A stretch of 64,000 nt of DNA from Mesocentrotus franciscanus (lineage: Eukaryota > Echinodermata > Echinoidea > Camarodonta > Strongylocentrotidae), in contig CP137671.1 of the NCBI GenBank assembly GCA_037976565.1, positions 10,306,158 through 10,370,157 on the forward strand, given 5' to 3'. The notes below the pieces were generated by a model that saw only the letters and a list, made by a program, of their open reading frames with translations, was not told the origin of the DNA and made no database searches. This document shows positions 1 to 14,800 of this stretch, piece after piece; within the stretch, counting starts at the first letter, position 1, and each line of letters opens with the position of its first letter. Both the position numbers and the translations under genes were made by a program.

Positions 1-3000
1 ACCATGGTTACCAATGTTGTCTCCATGAAATACAGCCATGCATTGGAAGGAAGAAAAGAAAAAATCTGAAAAGATTTGTCAACATGACTTGAAAAAAAAT
101 TATTGTAAGAGAACTAGGATTGTATTTCCTAATGCTTTCAAGAATCCACGGAATATTCCCAAGGGAAATACATAGATGAAATCATGTTTCACTTTTCTTT
201 TCTACGGGTACTTAGGTTGAATGTTATTCTTTTCTTCTTTCTTTTTTTTTTTTTGAGGGGGTGCATAACACCACGCAAATTAAGGTCATGTGTATTATCG
301 CCGTGTTTCCTGTATCTAATTACTTTGCTATAGTCGGGAATGAACCAAATTGTCATCGCAACTGAAAGAGAAAGTATGAAGTAATTATGAAACATGTTTA
401 AAATGACATTAAAAGGAAATAAATCCATAAATTATGACTTTTGAATTTGTGCACACTATTTTGTTATGACGGAAACCCCGGGCGACAATACATCATCAGT
501 ATCACGTGATTAGGAAAATGGTGATCATTATAGGCCTGTGGAAACATCAAACAACACAAAAGCGCAGTGATTTAAATGTTTGATTTTTGCTCTATGAGAG
601 TAGGGTGGCTTTAGTTTTGGTAATCATGGTATTAATATTGTACCCCTTTATATATATATATATATATAACAACTAAATTATTCATACCCTTATCAAGTTA
701 TCTATAGATCAGTATTGATTGTCTCATTGTTGTGGCTCCCTGGTTTATATCTAGTTTGTATGTTTTATAGAAGAAGGCCATGAAAATGTCTAGTACATTG
801 TTCAAGAAGGAGATATTCAAAGTATGCACTGGTATCAAGAACAATTACAGAGATAGTAAGTAAAAGTTCTACATTGGAGCATGTTCATAAAGAGTTACCT
901 GGATCAGTATTGACCGTTTCAGTGATGCGGCTCCCTGGTTTATATCTATAGTGAAAGATAATGTATATCCAGTGCCCTTGAGTATTAAACCAATTCAGGA
1001 TATACAGTTATGTAAACTAGCAGACCTGGTTCCGATGTTTACCACATGTAGATTATACAATTCTGTGGCGGACCCACCACTGTTAAAAGATGATGGGTAG
1101 AAAATTGACCAAACTTTGGGGCAACTATTGTGTCCGACCAACTTTTAGGCAATTACAGGCCCAACTTGGGGCATTTTTTCTCAATTTTTAGAAAGCATGA
1201 TCGTGACTGGGCAAAACATATACTTTTTCACAGTGAGGGCTGGCTCATCTGGGGAGGGGTACACACAAAAAACGTTATCTAATTTTCATGTGCCACTTTT
1301 AATTTAAATTCACTGCTGGACCATGTTGACATAATTATGGGACATACATTATTTTTTTCAAATACTGAATGTGAACAAAAATATGCATTATGTGGATATG
1401 CATTATGTGATATGCCAGACTTTTATTCATATATCTTTTTTGTGGGGGCAAGTGCCTCCTGTGCCCCCGTGCCACTGTGCCCCCATCGACCTGCCATTGG
1501 TCATTTCCTCAGTAGCTGACACAGATTTACAACATATGACTCCTACGCATATAATCCTCCAGAGACTTTTGTTTTTAATTCGATTTGTGAGGGTTTTTCT
1601 TGATGTTTTTGACAGTGGTGTAGCTACAGGGTACAAAGGGGGGAGGCTGGTGCAACCCCAATCGCATGGCTAAACTTGAATATGGGGTGGGACAGAGGAG
1701 AAGGGAACGAGAGAAGATGGTGATAGGATCACCTCCCACTCCCTCTTACTGATCGATGGTCTTGCAAAATTCGTATTTCATTCACCTAGTAAGCACGGTA
1801 AGACTGGCGCGCCCCCAATTATGCCGGTGCCCCTCAATGGCCGGTCCCACGCTACGCCACTCGCCGTTGATATGCCATCCAAAAGCACCAGAGGTAGGTC
1901 GTAACATGGAATCCCTTTGTAATATTTATAGCGAAGAGGCGGAAAGTAATTCCTGCTTGGAATAACGACAGGATAGTTAATTAGTTCCATTTTACATCTC
2001 ATACTTCTCTCTGCTGTAAATCTTGAAAGGCTACTGAACTATCAAAAGAGCTTGGTATAAGTAGTAGTCCCCTCGACAAAATCCTCAAGCTCTTAAAAAA
2101 GCGCCCCTGATCTACTGATTTATGAAGTACCCGCTGTCAAAACGCCATTCCCATTATTCCCTACGTTAACTATTATTCTGTAGCCCGGTAACGGAATGAT
2201 TTTGGTCATGAAATGAACATGAGATCTGGGTATACATTTCATGATTTTCACTAAAATATGCACGAAATGCTGACCATGTTTAAGGGATGAAGAGGTTAAT
2301 GATTTGATAACCTCATTATAATAGGCTATTATAAAACATGGTTCCTGACGATCAAAGTTCGCCGAATGCACATCCCCAATACTTCCTCTGAAGCCCGGCG
2401 CACAATACACGATCTGACTACGATCCGATTTGGAAGAATTTGTGATAGTTTTTTTATATGCACATTCAAACATGTAACATTTTAATGACTGAGGAATTGA
2501 AAAGTCTTATCATTAATAACATCTAGTTTTCAAGGGATTTCATGCTCTTTTGGAGGGGAAAATTAATCGGCTAAGCATCGTAGTAACATCAGACTAGTAG
2601 TGAAGCCGATTCGGCTTTTATTCTGAATAGAAGATATAAATGCACTAAAATTGCGGTTGTTCATATTCTTATCATTATTTATAATCTAAATGAAGAGGAT
2701 GGTGGTTGTTAAGATATCCATTTCTAATATAACTTCCCTTTCTACGAAAACCGGATCGCAGGAGGATCGTGAAGTGTGCGCAGGGATTCACTTCTATTTA
2801 AAAGTTTTCTCCAATTATCTGTTACTGAACATCTCACCCGAACTACAATATTACCTCTCAGTGAGCTTTATTACACCAATCTGGGTTATTGTTTGGAAAA
2901 TAATAGCCAATTTTCTCGAAGATGACACTTTACTGAAAAAAGAAACCCCTTTTACAGACTTCACCTGTTTTAGAGAGCGCCAATCGTAATCTTAAAATTT

Positions 3001-3194
3001 ATTAGTCCGGATATATTTTCAAAAAATGAAGTCTTCAGATATAAAATGAATGAGAAAAGAGCATCACCCATGAGTAATTAGACCTGTGCGTGATGAATTA
3101 GTAAACCGACGAAGGGACTGGTATATTTATGATATACGAGAATATAAAAGGTGGGAAAGAAAGAGATGAAAACGAAACACAGTAGAGACAAAGA

Positions 3195-3276
3195 AGGAGA
3201 GTGAGAGAGAGAGAGATAGATAGAAAAAGAGAGAGAGAAAGAAAGAAAGAGAGAGAGAAGAGAGAGAGAGAGAGAG

Positions 3277-3312
<36 letters not shown>
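3195..3312. repeat. (GA)n microsatellite
   Basis: About 118 bp of GA with A interruptions. It creates spurious Ser/Leu frames on the other strand. Confidence 0.95.
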
Positions 3313-3316
<4 letters not shown>

Positions 3317-3832
3317 GGGTGCAGAGCTCTTCAGAGGTTGTTCTGTACAGCCGTGATACCACATTTGTAATGTTACTTTCATAATTGTTTTCAAGCGTTA
3401 TGTTTAATTGTACTAGTAATACTTTTTTTAATAAAAACTTACCGTCTTTTCCTTGTACTTGATGTTTTCAATCTGTTCATTTGTAATAATTTCCGCAATT
3501 TGGCTTTAGGCGTCTTTGAAATTCGTAGCAAAACTTTGGTCATATAATCGGGATATAAACTTGCAAGCACATCATTTTGTAAATAAACATTGTTCCTATC
3601 GTTACTTCTGGTTTCCGCTTTCCGCTTTGTAATCAGTGAAAAGTAAATCATAATAACAATGCTTTAAATTACAGGAAACAGAATGGATTATTGATAGTTT
3701 TAACATGTGTTCGGATGTGTTCGGCTCAAAAGTCTGAAGTGAAAAGATATTTACAAACGGGCGTGCAGATTTGTCGGAGTAGAGTTATAGGAATAGTGCC
3801 ATAGATAACATCTGTCGACTATACATGTACAG

Positions 3833-4060
3833 CCAACAACTAAATTATTCATATCCTTAACAAGTTTTGTAATTTTTTAAGTATGTGAAAAATTGATTTG
3901 TCCCGATTTATGTTTCTTGAGAATGTGACATATTAAAGCTTACATCTAAAAGTATTCAACAAAGGCCCTATTTCAACCAGTCCACCACCTTTCATTATTG
4001 AGTTAAAAAATACGCTAAAACATCGAATTTACAAGGGGTATGGATAATTTAGTTGTTAAC
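3833..4060. mobile_element. Inverted-repeat element, family A
   Basis: A 228-bp MITE-like element with ends AACAACTAAATTATTCATA and the inverse TGGATAATTTAGTTGTTAAC. Its interior (CCGATTTATGTTTCTTGAGA) recurs inverted at 47536-47761. Confidence 0.8.
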
Positions 4061-4632
4061 TGCATATTTATGTGGTCAAATGACGTCGGTACTAACCTTG
4101 TTGAAAATATTTGAGTTTCCTTGTTTAGATACACCTGTTGCGTGTTTTGACTTGATGCTCTTAATCTTTTCGTTTGTGAGAAACAAATGATTCAAGAAAG
4201 ATGAATATGATAGTTCAACACAGACAACAATATAATTTTCTTTTCTTTCCTGAATATGTATTCAGATTGTAGATTGTGAAAAATTTATGCAGATTTATTA
4301 AATAATCATCGTTTACCCAAATCAGCTACCAGCCATAAACTCCTTATGCAGTATTGAAGCTTTAGACTGAAGTTCGATCAAACCTTTGAACTAGTTGTAC
4401 CCCCACTCCCCCACTCCCCCTCCCTCTCCCCGCCCCCTCTCCCCCCCCCACTCCCCCGCCCCACTCACTCTCCCCCGCCGTGCGGCTGGCGCTGCAGCCC
4501 CAACCAAGAGTATTTTTAAAGTACAAATATTCGGGCAACCGTCACCCATACTCGGACAGCGAGGCAGGACTTGTCTCTGTATAATATTTATATTTTTGAT
4601 ATTATGTTATTGATGACGAAATCACATTATTA

Positions 4633-4815
4633 TTAATCTACATTGGCCACTCTCCACCCAGGTGTCAAATGGGTACCGGTAGGAAGGAATTCCTTGAATG
4701 CTGTGAGTGCCGAAATCGGCTGCCTAGCATAGCCGGGGTAATAGTTGGAGCGCCTTGAGCACCATGCATGGTGGATATGTGCTTTATAAATATCCAATAT
4801 TATTATTATTATTAG
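4633..4815 (+). mobile_element. tRNA-derived SINE, 5' truncated
   Basis: Body words CCACTCTCCACCCAGGTGT and GGAGCGCCTTGAGCACC, ending in (ATT)n. The tRNA-like head is missing. Confidence 0.8.
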
Positions 4816-6122
4816 TATTATTATAGTATATAAAATAAAGTCTCAAAACTTTTGCTTGCTCGCTCAATATTGAAATTTGAACTTCCTGGCAAAAGACGTC
4901 AACCCCCTAGCGAAATTTCCCCCGTATGTCAATGGTTGTGCAATAATCTAGATTAGCAGACGAGAAAGTTGATTGGGATCGGAACAATTATCTTGATCGC
5001 TTTTGAGAAAGCGTCCTCCCATTTCCGATCCTCCAAGTCCAACCATAACATACCAAATGTTCGGTCGTCAACGGACCAAAGAATCCTCATATTTAATTCC
5101 ATTGTCTGTGCGATGACTCTCATCAACATTTCTTTTTCTTCAAAATAATAATCTGCTTGTTCATCTCTTCAGGTATGCAGCCGGAAATTAACACGCATGA
5201 TGGGATTGCAAACCGTAAAAACCTTTAGTCCGGCTGCGTTTTTTTGCGCGGGCAAACAATTAAGACGTCACGTTTTGAACAGGTGTGTTATATACTCCCA
5301 GTGAAACAATTGTCATTTACTAGCATTTTTCTCACATCTCTTTTCTCCTCTATTCTTTGCAGACATAATCCATGGACTTCTTCATAAGTCCATGCATAAT
5401 CCTAGCAGTGCTCGTCCTTTGACGTTTCAACAGTTGGGTTACATCTTCAAGTATTGTCTACTTCAGAACTGCATTTTTAATCAGCAGTCGCACTCAGACA
5501 AAGAAGCAAATATTTACATGTCATCTGTATTTGCTGGACAACGGGTTCAGGCCTGGAATAAGAGGAGATCTGTTCCTGAGGTTAGACTACATCAACTCGG
5601 AAAGTAAATAAAGGACACCTGAACTTTGGAGCAGATTTACCTGTATCCGAAAGTGGAAAAGTGAGCTAATCGTGACAAGGTTGTACACCGTCGATATATA
5701 GCTAGTGTTAGTTTTCGCGTTCGAACAACTTCCGATTTGTCCACAATTGGAAAGGTTTAAAGTTCATTTGAATCATTGGGAAAGTTTATTGGAGGAAGAA
5801 CAGACGGAATTAACACAATGTTGTCTGTAGAATCAGGGATTAAAATAGGTTTAGAAAGTTTGTGAGGTTTCTTTGCTCTCACGATTATAACATTCGTGCA
5901 ATATCATTAGGCACTCGAAAGCAGCGGAAGAGGGTATCTTCAACATTGCCGAGCGAGCTTGAAAGAAGAAGTGCCATATTGGTTTTAGACCTAGTCCAGA
6001 GAGGTTGTGAATCCTCAGGTGAGAACTTTTTTGGTCATAAAAATACCACGCAGGCTTTGAAGTAGTCTTTCCTCAGCGTGCACGCGTTTGACAACATCAA
6101 TCAACACCAACAAGAAACAAAC

Positions 6123-6352
6123 ATGCAACCAACAATCGCCCTAAGTCTGGGACTTATTCTGGACTTAGTTCTGGTTCTACCGACGGTCCTAGCCCAGTCA
6201 GCATGTTCCTTCGCTCAAGATGGCACAACTCCTACAGGAGGTGATGTCTGTGTCTGCTTCGAGTCTCAGAACCCCAAGGGTTGGATCGTAGACTGTACGA
6301 GAAAATTTCTAGGCGGGGTACCGACGGGGCTGCCTGCAGAAACTGTATATTT
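6123..6352 (+). CDS. aGPCR exon 1: signal peptide and LRRNT cap
   Basis: Begins at an ATG with an in-frame stop 58-60 bases upstream. It encodes a strongly hydrophobic leader of about 24 residues ending near VLAQ, then a cysteine-bearing LRR N-terminal cap (VCVCFES, IVDCTRKFLGGVP) that leads into the first LRR strand (GLPAETVYL). It ends at the donor TT|GTAAGT, phase 2, and joins exon 2 to make a Leu codon. Confidence 0.85.
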
Positions 6353-8508
6353 GTAAGTTTATCCAATGTTTGCAATACCTTTATTGAGGGAGGACGGGAT
6401 ATTTTATTGTATTGTATTCATTTGCCATCAAACAGTTTATATACCTAAAGCCTGTCTGCACTACTTGTAGCTACTTGCGCCCTCTATATAGCCAACAATG
6501 CCTAAGTGGTGACCGTTGATATCCCATGGTCCCCTTTTTCTTATGTTAATTGAGAGCTGATTTGATGAGATAACCACCTGCCAGTGACCAGCAGGGTGGT
6601 CTAATCCCTCCTGGCCAAACTAGTGCAGACAGGCTTTAATTAAAAAGAGTTGTTAGCAATTGACCATAAAACTAAATCTTACATGCAACGAAACAAACGC
6701 TAGTAAAGATTGGGACCTGCTCTCTTTCGGTATACCTATATATAGGTGAACAACAAAGTTAGAAACGGAAAATCATATCTCGTTGAAATCAATATTTTTT
6801 ACGTCGCCCTCAGTCTCTATCGAAACCCCACCGACTCCACATCTGTAAGAGTAAGATGAAAATATTGAAAAGACAAGTAAGTTATATTTTGGTCTGTCCA
6901 AGACTGTTAGAAGTTCGGTTCTTTACCATCCCCAACCAAGCCTTCAAAATTACATTACCATTCGGCAATATCAAAAAACAAAACATATGTTGCTATTTGT
7001 CGAATTATAAATATAGAACCAGTAATTTTATATGTTTGAGCATTATGGCAACACATTGAGATGATGAACACGATTAGAAAATGATAAATAGCGCTATAAC
7101 TTTTTCATAATATCTCTCATTCTCTGTGTTTTTTCCCTTTTTTTTTCTCCATCCAGATCTCTCAATGAAAACTCAATAACAGCGCTGTCATCCACTTCGT
7201 TAGAAGGTTTATCGTCATTAGAAACACTGTGAGTATTCCTACTAGCCCATAAGTGTTATTTTGTTTGAGTTTGAGTGCCATATTGTTTTAATTTATATCA
7301 TAACAGAATTCAGTTATAATACTATTACTAGTACAGTTATGAATTATACTAACGCATTCATTATTGTAGTCAGGAGCATTATTTCAAAACATAGTTATAA
7401 TCTTTTTCAAAGTTTAAAATTCTGACTGATATCAGGCCTAACCAATACGTTAATTTACACTGATAAAGCAAACGATGTTTTAACTGAAAAGTACGAAGAT
7501 ACACCGACAACATGTTGGTATGTACTTCTACAGAAGAAGGAGAACAACGGAAATTCTGAAGGGAGCTTACAGGCTATCTGGCTATGATCTGTTGAGGACG
7601 AGAAGGGCGTAAACTCATATGCTTTAACACAGACTTCTGGCTCTCAGCAGACGAATTATGATCAGTTAATTTAACGAGGGAAAATGTAGTGTCATTTCAT
7701 AATTTTCTTTACCGCCCCTGTCGAATCTTTCGAGGAAAACGAAACTATCTTAACGCAGACAAAAAAAGACTCCATCGGGACTCGAACCTGGCTTAAAACG
7801 CCAACGTCTTGGCCATGAGAGCAAGCTAACGACTCCAGAGGAACCAGCCTTACTTTACCTTATGTTCTTCGATGTAAAGTGAAACTATTTGTATAATTCT
7901 TGTTCCTATCGTTTTTAATGATTTCAGACAAATCCAGAATAACGGCCTGAGGAGTGATTTAATCGAAGATGGTGCGTTTGCTAATCTGCCTAATCTCAAG
8001 ACATTGTAAGTACTCCTCTTGAAGTAATATCAGACACTGATTGCTGATTATAGTTTCGGATACAGTATCATTTAAATATCTCGATTTGAGGTATCATCTC
8101 GATTAATGGACAATTTAAAGAATAAGTTAGATTGGAAATACATATTGCATTGCATGTCCCTAGACCGCTTTAAGAAAGCTATAATACGAAGAACTTATTT
8201 GGGTTTGAATGTTTAGTTGGTCGGTTTTAATCATGATGAAAACTATTATGGTCATTTCGTTCAAATCGGCATCTATCTCCTGGTTAAAAAAGAAAGAAGA
8301 TCCGTTGAAGAAAGGAAGAAAGGGGGAACATTCTGGAAACAATTTTGGTTACGGAGGCAGGTGTCTGGGTAATTCAACTCTTCGTAAAGCCATTCTATCA
8401 CGATTAGAGGTTTGTTCTCTGCTCCCAGTGGAGAAGGAGCTGCCCTACTTTCACTTTCCTCCAAAATAGTGAAATGATGTGGAGAGTAAAGAAGAGAAAT
8501 GCAGATAT

Positions 8509-8541
<33 letters not shown>

Positions 8542-8617
8542 GAGAGGGGAGAAGATGGAGAAAGAGATGGGGAGGCTAAACGAGATGCCAAGACATACAA
8601 AATATAGTAAAGAAGAG

Positions 8618-8651
<34 letters not shown>

Positions 8652-8766
8652 ATTGTATATTGAGGTATACGAATAGAAAGAGGTAGATAGAACGACATAG
8701 ACAGAAAAAGTGAGAAAAAGAGAGGGAGGGAGGCAGAGAAAAAGGGAGGGAGGGTGACGGGGGTGT

Positions 8767-8813
<47 letters not shown>

Positions 8814-11800
8814 GAAATAGGGTAGAGAACATCGTATCCGAATGAAAGTGATATTTTTGTGAGTCTGTCGTCAGTAGTAATCCTGGTCGAGATTGCCTTG
8901 ATCGAGGTCGTGAACCTCACACCTAACGATGCGGTAAATGTCGCGTCAGAGAGATGGAGGGGTACACCTGCAGAAAGGGCGTAACCAGAGCGGATCAGGA
9001 AAATGGTGGGGTACACCTAATGGTGAGATGGTGTAACCATGGTTTATCTGGTAGAGGGAAAGGGTGTCAGAGAGATGGATGGGTACACCCTGAGGAAAGG
9101 GCGTAGACAGACCTTATCTGGTAGAGAGGGAGGGGCGGACCCGTCAGACAGACGGAGGGGGTACACCCGGTGGAAGGTTGTAACCATGATTTCCTTGGTG
9201 GCGGGGCGTTAGAGAGACGAAAGGGGTATACACCTGATGGGGGAAGGGTGTAACCAGGATTTCTCTGGTAGTGGGAGGGAGTGTCAGAGGGGTCATGGGG
9301 CTACAACTGGCATAACTGGAGGAAAAAAACGTAGCCATGATTAATTTTATCTGGAAGTGGGGGAAGCGGGTGGATCCGTCACAACAAAAATGAGAGGTAC
9401 ACATTGAAGACAGGTTGTTGATGGGTGCGTATAATTCACAGACCATTGATCAACAGACTCTCAAAACTGGAAACAGTGAGAAGGTAAATAAAAAGCAGAG
9501 GGAACCTGGTTTAACCACAATTTTTCTAAGCAGTATCCAAACGGAAACCTATTGATCCCTATTATGTTTAAACGTGAAAGTATAAAAGAATAAAGGATTT
9601 AATCGTGAAAATATCCACTCCTATGACAGTGGGCGAATTCTCTCGTCTAGAATGCTATAGAAGATTTGCTTAGTGTTATCCTTATATCATGTATTCCACA
9701 TGGTTATGTGCATGACGTTTGGATGCCCAATATGCCTGAATGTTCAGAGCCTTGTGCTGAAAGGACACTGCCATATTCGATTTTCAAAACAAATAGCAGA
9801 TATATACACGATTTTTGTAACAACCGACATTAATCGCTTTTATCAACATATTTCGGGGTTCTTTTGGGGTTTGGGGGCCGCAACGCTTCGACCCTCATCA
9901 TATTTAGTAACAAAATATATCTTGGTTGTCTGGGGCCTTTGGAGCAGAAAAATGCTACCGTTTTCCCCATATGAATGCGAAATATTTTATCATTGATCTG
10001 AAAGCTTCGGGCAGTACGGCTGCTTGTTATTAATCAACCTGTTATTGCCTCAAGACGTTGTCAAACTCATAAAGAAATAGAACAAGCAAACAAACATTAA
10101 AAAAAATATTGAGCCTTGAAGATACTATGTCCCTTTTGCAGCCAACATCAAATTCTGTAGAACTTTGCAGGAATTATGAATATGTCATGTATGTCCTATC
10201 TGTGAAATTTAAACGTTAGCAGTGTCCTAGTATTCAAATTATGCAAGGAAACCCGTTTACTTTCTAGACTTCCCTGTCAGACAATGACTATTGAGTGACT
10301 GACTGCATTGACATGTTTTTTTCTTTGGTAATAACATACATAAAATGAGCTGTAACAGGTACATGAGCATTTGTCTACATCAATAACTCACTACTTGTAA
10401 TGGCCAAAATTAAACTGATTGAATCTTTGTGCAGCACAAAACGTACGACCATTCGGTACAAGGGTCTGAAAATCAGATTACTTAGGTGATTGCAATCACT
10501 TACGTCACAGTATAATGGTCGTTTTTTCCCACAAAAAGTCATTTTCAAACCCTTTCGTTTTTTAGGGAAGTTCTAAATAAGTATTGTCTTTCAAATGCCG
10601 TTGGAATTCAACCTTTTTTTATTTTGTTTAACCTGCAAATGGGACATAGTACCTTTAAGTTTAAGACGCGCGTATGTGGTTTCTCTGTGCAGTATTGATA
10701 TATGATTCACCTTGTTTCCTACTTGGATTTTGTAAATAAAAAATACAGCTCACATGAAAGTTTCTATTCATGTTGCATTATATCCGGTATCATAATCTGA
10801 ACCCGCCTACATAATAGTACATGCATTATCTTGCTCAGAGCTCAAGCATAGTGAATGTTCTAACTCTAGCTTGATTTTACATCCATTGTAGTTATTTGAA
10901 TGAAATTTAGCTTGAACTAATCCATACCAGTAATTTTCTCTAAAAGCGATGATGCATTGTGAGATCAATTTTCATTTAAAGGTCGGGTGAAATCCAGATA
11001 TAAGTAAGTTCCCGTTGATGTGCAGGGCTGCATACAACTCATATTTTGTTATTCAAACATCTAAATATATTTCATAGATTTTTAAATATTAAAAAAAAAT
11101 TTTTTTCACAGACCTGCTAAGCCCCACTCTAAAAAATATGCTCCAGACCTCATTCATCTTGTGACATCATCTGTCAATCATTAGTGAGTTAACAAGAGAC
11201 AGTGGTATGTAGCTTCACCAGAGCCGACCACCTGTTTACAATAGACCATACAATACCAACATAGGAGTTGCTATATGTCAGAGTGCTGTAGCATCACCAG
11301 GAAAAGAAAGGTAATTTGGAGGTATTGTATGAAAGAATGCAATTCTTTTGTGAGCATGTGCTGAGCTGGGAGAAGTTTCATACCATTGTCTCTTGTTAGC
11401 TCACTAATGATTGACAGATGATGTCACAAGATGAATGAGATCTGGAGCATTCTTTTAGGGTGGAGCTTAGCAGGGCTGAGAAAATTATTTTTACAAATAT
11501 TTAAAAATCTATGAAATATATCTAGATGTTTGAACAACAAAATATGAGTTGTATGCAGCCCTGCACATCAGCAGGAATCAACTTATATTTGGATTTCACC
11601 CGACCTTTAAAGGCTTATATTTCCTGCAATGTGGTGCTATTTTAAGTGGCTCCGTATTGATAATATGACACTATAAACCTGAAGATGGGTTCGTTTCATT
11701 TCCGCCTCGGAATTTCCCTTCACTGGTTCCGTCTAGACATTCCATTGATCAATTTCAAGAAAAGTGCAGACATACCTTCACATTGGATATTCAATTTTTT

Positions 11801-14800
11801 CCCAAATAGTTTAAAATTCAATAATAGCACTGATGATGATAATAATAATAATAATAATGGTGGCTTCTTATATAGCGCACATGCCCCCATTTATTATTAC
11901 CCCGATCATAGCTAGCGGCCAAATATTTTGCGCTCTTGCATATCGGGTACCATTTTACGCCTGGGTTGAGAGTAGCGAAAGTGCATTAATTTCTTGCCAC
12001 GGGACGTTAGAGCCGGGCTAGGATTCGAACCCTCAATCGTTGGATTGAGAGTCAAGCGAATGAACCACTCTACCACGACACCTCCACCTCTAATTTTGAA
12101 ACTGAACATATGGGGAAATTTGAAGGGGTAGGGAGCGGGGTAATACGTTACACTCGAACAGCAATATATAGAGCCATTCAAAGTGTGCTGAGCTTATCAA
12201 ATAAGCAGCTACTAATAACTCTTGTGATATTAAGCACTATTACCGTTCAAACGATGTTACCAATACTTGAAAAAGGAATTGTGAAAGTTTGAAATTGTGA
12301 ATTAGCTTGTGAAATCTAAGCACCACGTCAGAACCCTTTCGTTAGAGTAAGTAATACCCTCCCTCTTCTGGTTTAATCTTTTTTGTTTTTATTAAAAGGA
12401 GATATATTTTTAAGCTCTTTTTCTCGGTTGGACTGCTTTCCATCTCGCTGGTGATAGCTCTAAAAGAAAAATATCTGTGGTTGAATAAATTAGATAGCCT
12501 GGAAGGGAAGCTATCATCATCCGTCATGGATTATAAATCTCGCCTTCAATTTCACCGTCACGTACATGTACACCATGGACTTTAATTCATACCAAAGTAA
12601 CATGCCCTAACTCAATTGAAAGAATCAGGGACACTAAAAACAGGAAATAACTGGTATTTAACAAAGAACGGATTGATTAAATTTGTGCTGGAACATGGTC
12701 TATCGCGATTTTCCTTGTTTGAAATTGGACTGTCCTTGTCGGGGGGACTGTAAGGTTATCAATGTGTGATGAAAGAAGGGAAAAATGGGATTAAAAATAT
12801 GTTCGAAAACATGAAGCACGTTGATGGAAAATAGAGGATTAGATGTGTTCGAAAACGAGTAAGCATTTTGAGGGAAATATGTACTGTGTATATTGAAAGG
12901 CGCCATCATCATGTAAGTTTCCTAATACTCATTAATCAAGAAATGGCAAATTCAAAATCAGGGATAGATATGACGGTCATGATAGGGAAATCAAATTAGA
13001 TCAACCATAATTATATTATTATTATCATTTTATCAAGAGACACCCATGATTTGGGAGATTGAAGAAAAAAAGAGAACGCAGATAGAATTATTTCATACCT
13101 ACTATTAGTTTAGAACACTTATCTTCTTACAGACTAAACAGAAATACTAATTGATCACGTTTGATCAACGGAATGAAAGAAATTAGTAGAGAGAAACGAA
13201 GCTCCGAGCAGGAGAACGCGTGGACATGTGACAGAAATAACGCATAATTGGGTTACAATTTAAAATGTAACTTTAACCCTGCTTATTTGAAGAGTTGATT
13301 ATTGTTTCAGAAAAGATTTGATTTGGTTTGATGTGTATTTATTCCACATACATCAATATATACACATTTACAATCTTATAACTTTAGATGTATGATAATG
13401 ACATGGTGTATACAAGAAAAGGGGTAGTCTTAATCATAAGCTTGAAGTGACGTCCTCTGGAAAATGAGAAAAAACACCATTACATACAATATACAGCTAT
13501 TCATACACATTTGGAGAGGAAGGAAAAAAGATAGAAAGGGCATAGGAAGAGAAGGGACGGAGAAGATATACGGATTTTTAAAATTTAAAATCGAAGTTTC
13601 GTAATAACGTATTTCAAATATTTTTTAACGAATGTTTAAAACATGTTCTTTTATTATGTTTTTTTAATCGATTGTTGTATCTTTTTCAGAGATTTATCTA
13701 ACAACAGGATTGCTCTCTCCTCGACTATGATAAGGCACCTTCTGCCCCTGACAGGACTTCTAACATTGTAAGTACCTCGGAATTGTTTGACTAATTAGTG
13801 TATTAAATATCCACTAATTTCCATTTTCGTAATGTAAGCAACTTGAATGCATAAATCTTTGTTAAGTGCCTTGGTGAAAACTATTTCATTCACCCGTTAC
13901 GAATAATGGTATTACAATAGTCAGATTGCGAATTGCATGCATTACGTGTTTGTTAGGAAGGGCAAGTCATAATGCTTGTCCTACCTAGCAACAAATGATG
14001 TACGCAATTTGCATTCTGATTATCGAAATATATTTATTCGTAACACGTGAATTTAAATAATTTGTAATGAGGCACTTAACGAAGACTTATGCATTGAATT
14101 TAATTACATTACGATAATGGCCTATTATTCTCAATGTAACACGATCGCAAAGGCTTTCGAAAAATCAACCTAAGGCAATTCCAATAGACGTGTACGTGTA
14201 CGTCTCCTTTTGAAATGTGCGAACATGAAAATAATATCTCATGAAATCTGATCCTTATGGGGCAGACGGTAGGTTATTGAAATTCCCCCCGAGTTGATAT
14301 CTTGAAAGTTTTGCGATCGTGTTTCGTATAAATGCATTTCTTATCTTATTATTATGTTAAATTTTTAAATATTAATTGTTTATGTTTTCGCTAGATGTAT
14401 CAATTAAGTTATTCCTCATATTTGTCCTTCTTCTACCACTCTTTGTCTTTCTATGTCGGTCTGTCTTGCTCTGTGTCTCTGTCTCCTTACAGATCTGTAT
14501 GTCCGTTTGTCAAGTAATCGAGTATTTAGGAGCGCTAAAAACAAAAAAAGTATCATAGCGCTTAAAATTGAAAGAATGTGAAGAGAAACTTGAAAAATTA
14601 TACTCATAAATCACATTATGTGGGATAAATCACATTAAAGTGGGATATTGATCCACCTTTTCAAGACAGCCACTGTAAAGCGTCTTTCGGTAGATTTGGG
14701 AGTTATACTTGGCGGCCATTTTGAAAAATGGGAAGAATTAGTTTATATTAATTTTGTCAGTTGCTGAGCGAAGTGTATAATATTTGGAGCGTGTCACTCA

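Larger units (their letters stand above)
1..6122. other. Upstream intergenic region of the aGPCR gene
   Basis: No convincing coding exon. It contains a 49-bp direct repeat (711-757 and 904-952), an inverted-repeat element at 3833-4060 with a solo end near 667-705, a (GA)n tract at 3195-3312, a C-rich tract at 4399-4470 and a 5'-truncated SINE at 4633-4815. Open frames at 2690-2989 and 5392-5607 show no family signature. The promoter and 5' UTR of gene 1 must lie at the right end, but I could not place a TSS. Confidence 0.5.
8006..13689 (+). other. aGPCR intron 3
   Basis: A 5.7-kb intron holding (GA)n tracts (8501-8815), a diverged tandem array (8945-9300), a 636-bp foldback element (10976-11611) and a minus-strand SINE (11836-12090). 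The remainder is AT-rich with no open frame I would call. Confidence 0.6.

Noticed and set aside
5392..5607. 71-codon frame upstream of the aGPCR gene, after a CTTTGCAG that resembles an acceptor
   Set aside because: No domain signature and no phase link to exon 1. It could belong to a 5' UTR exon, but I cannot support coding.
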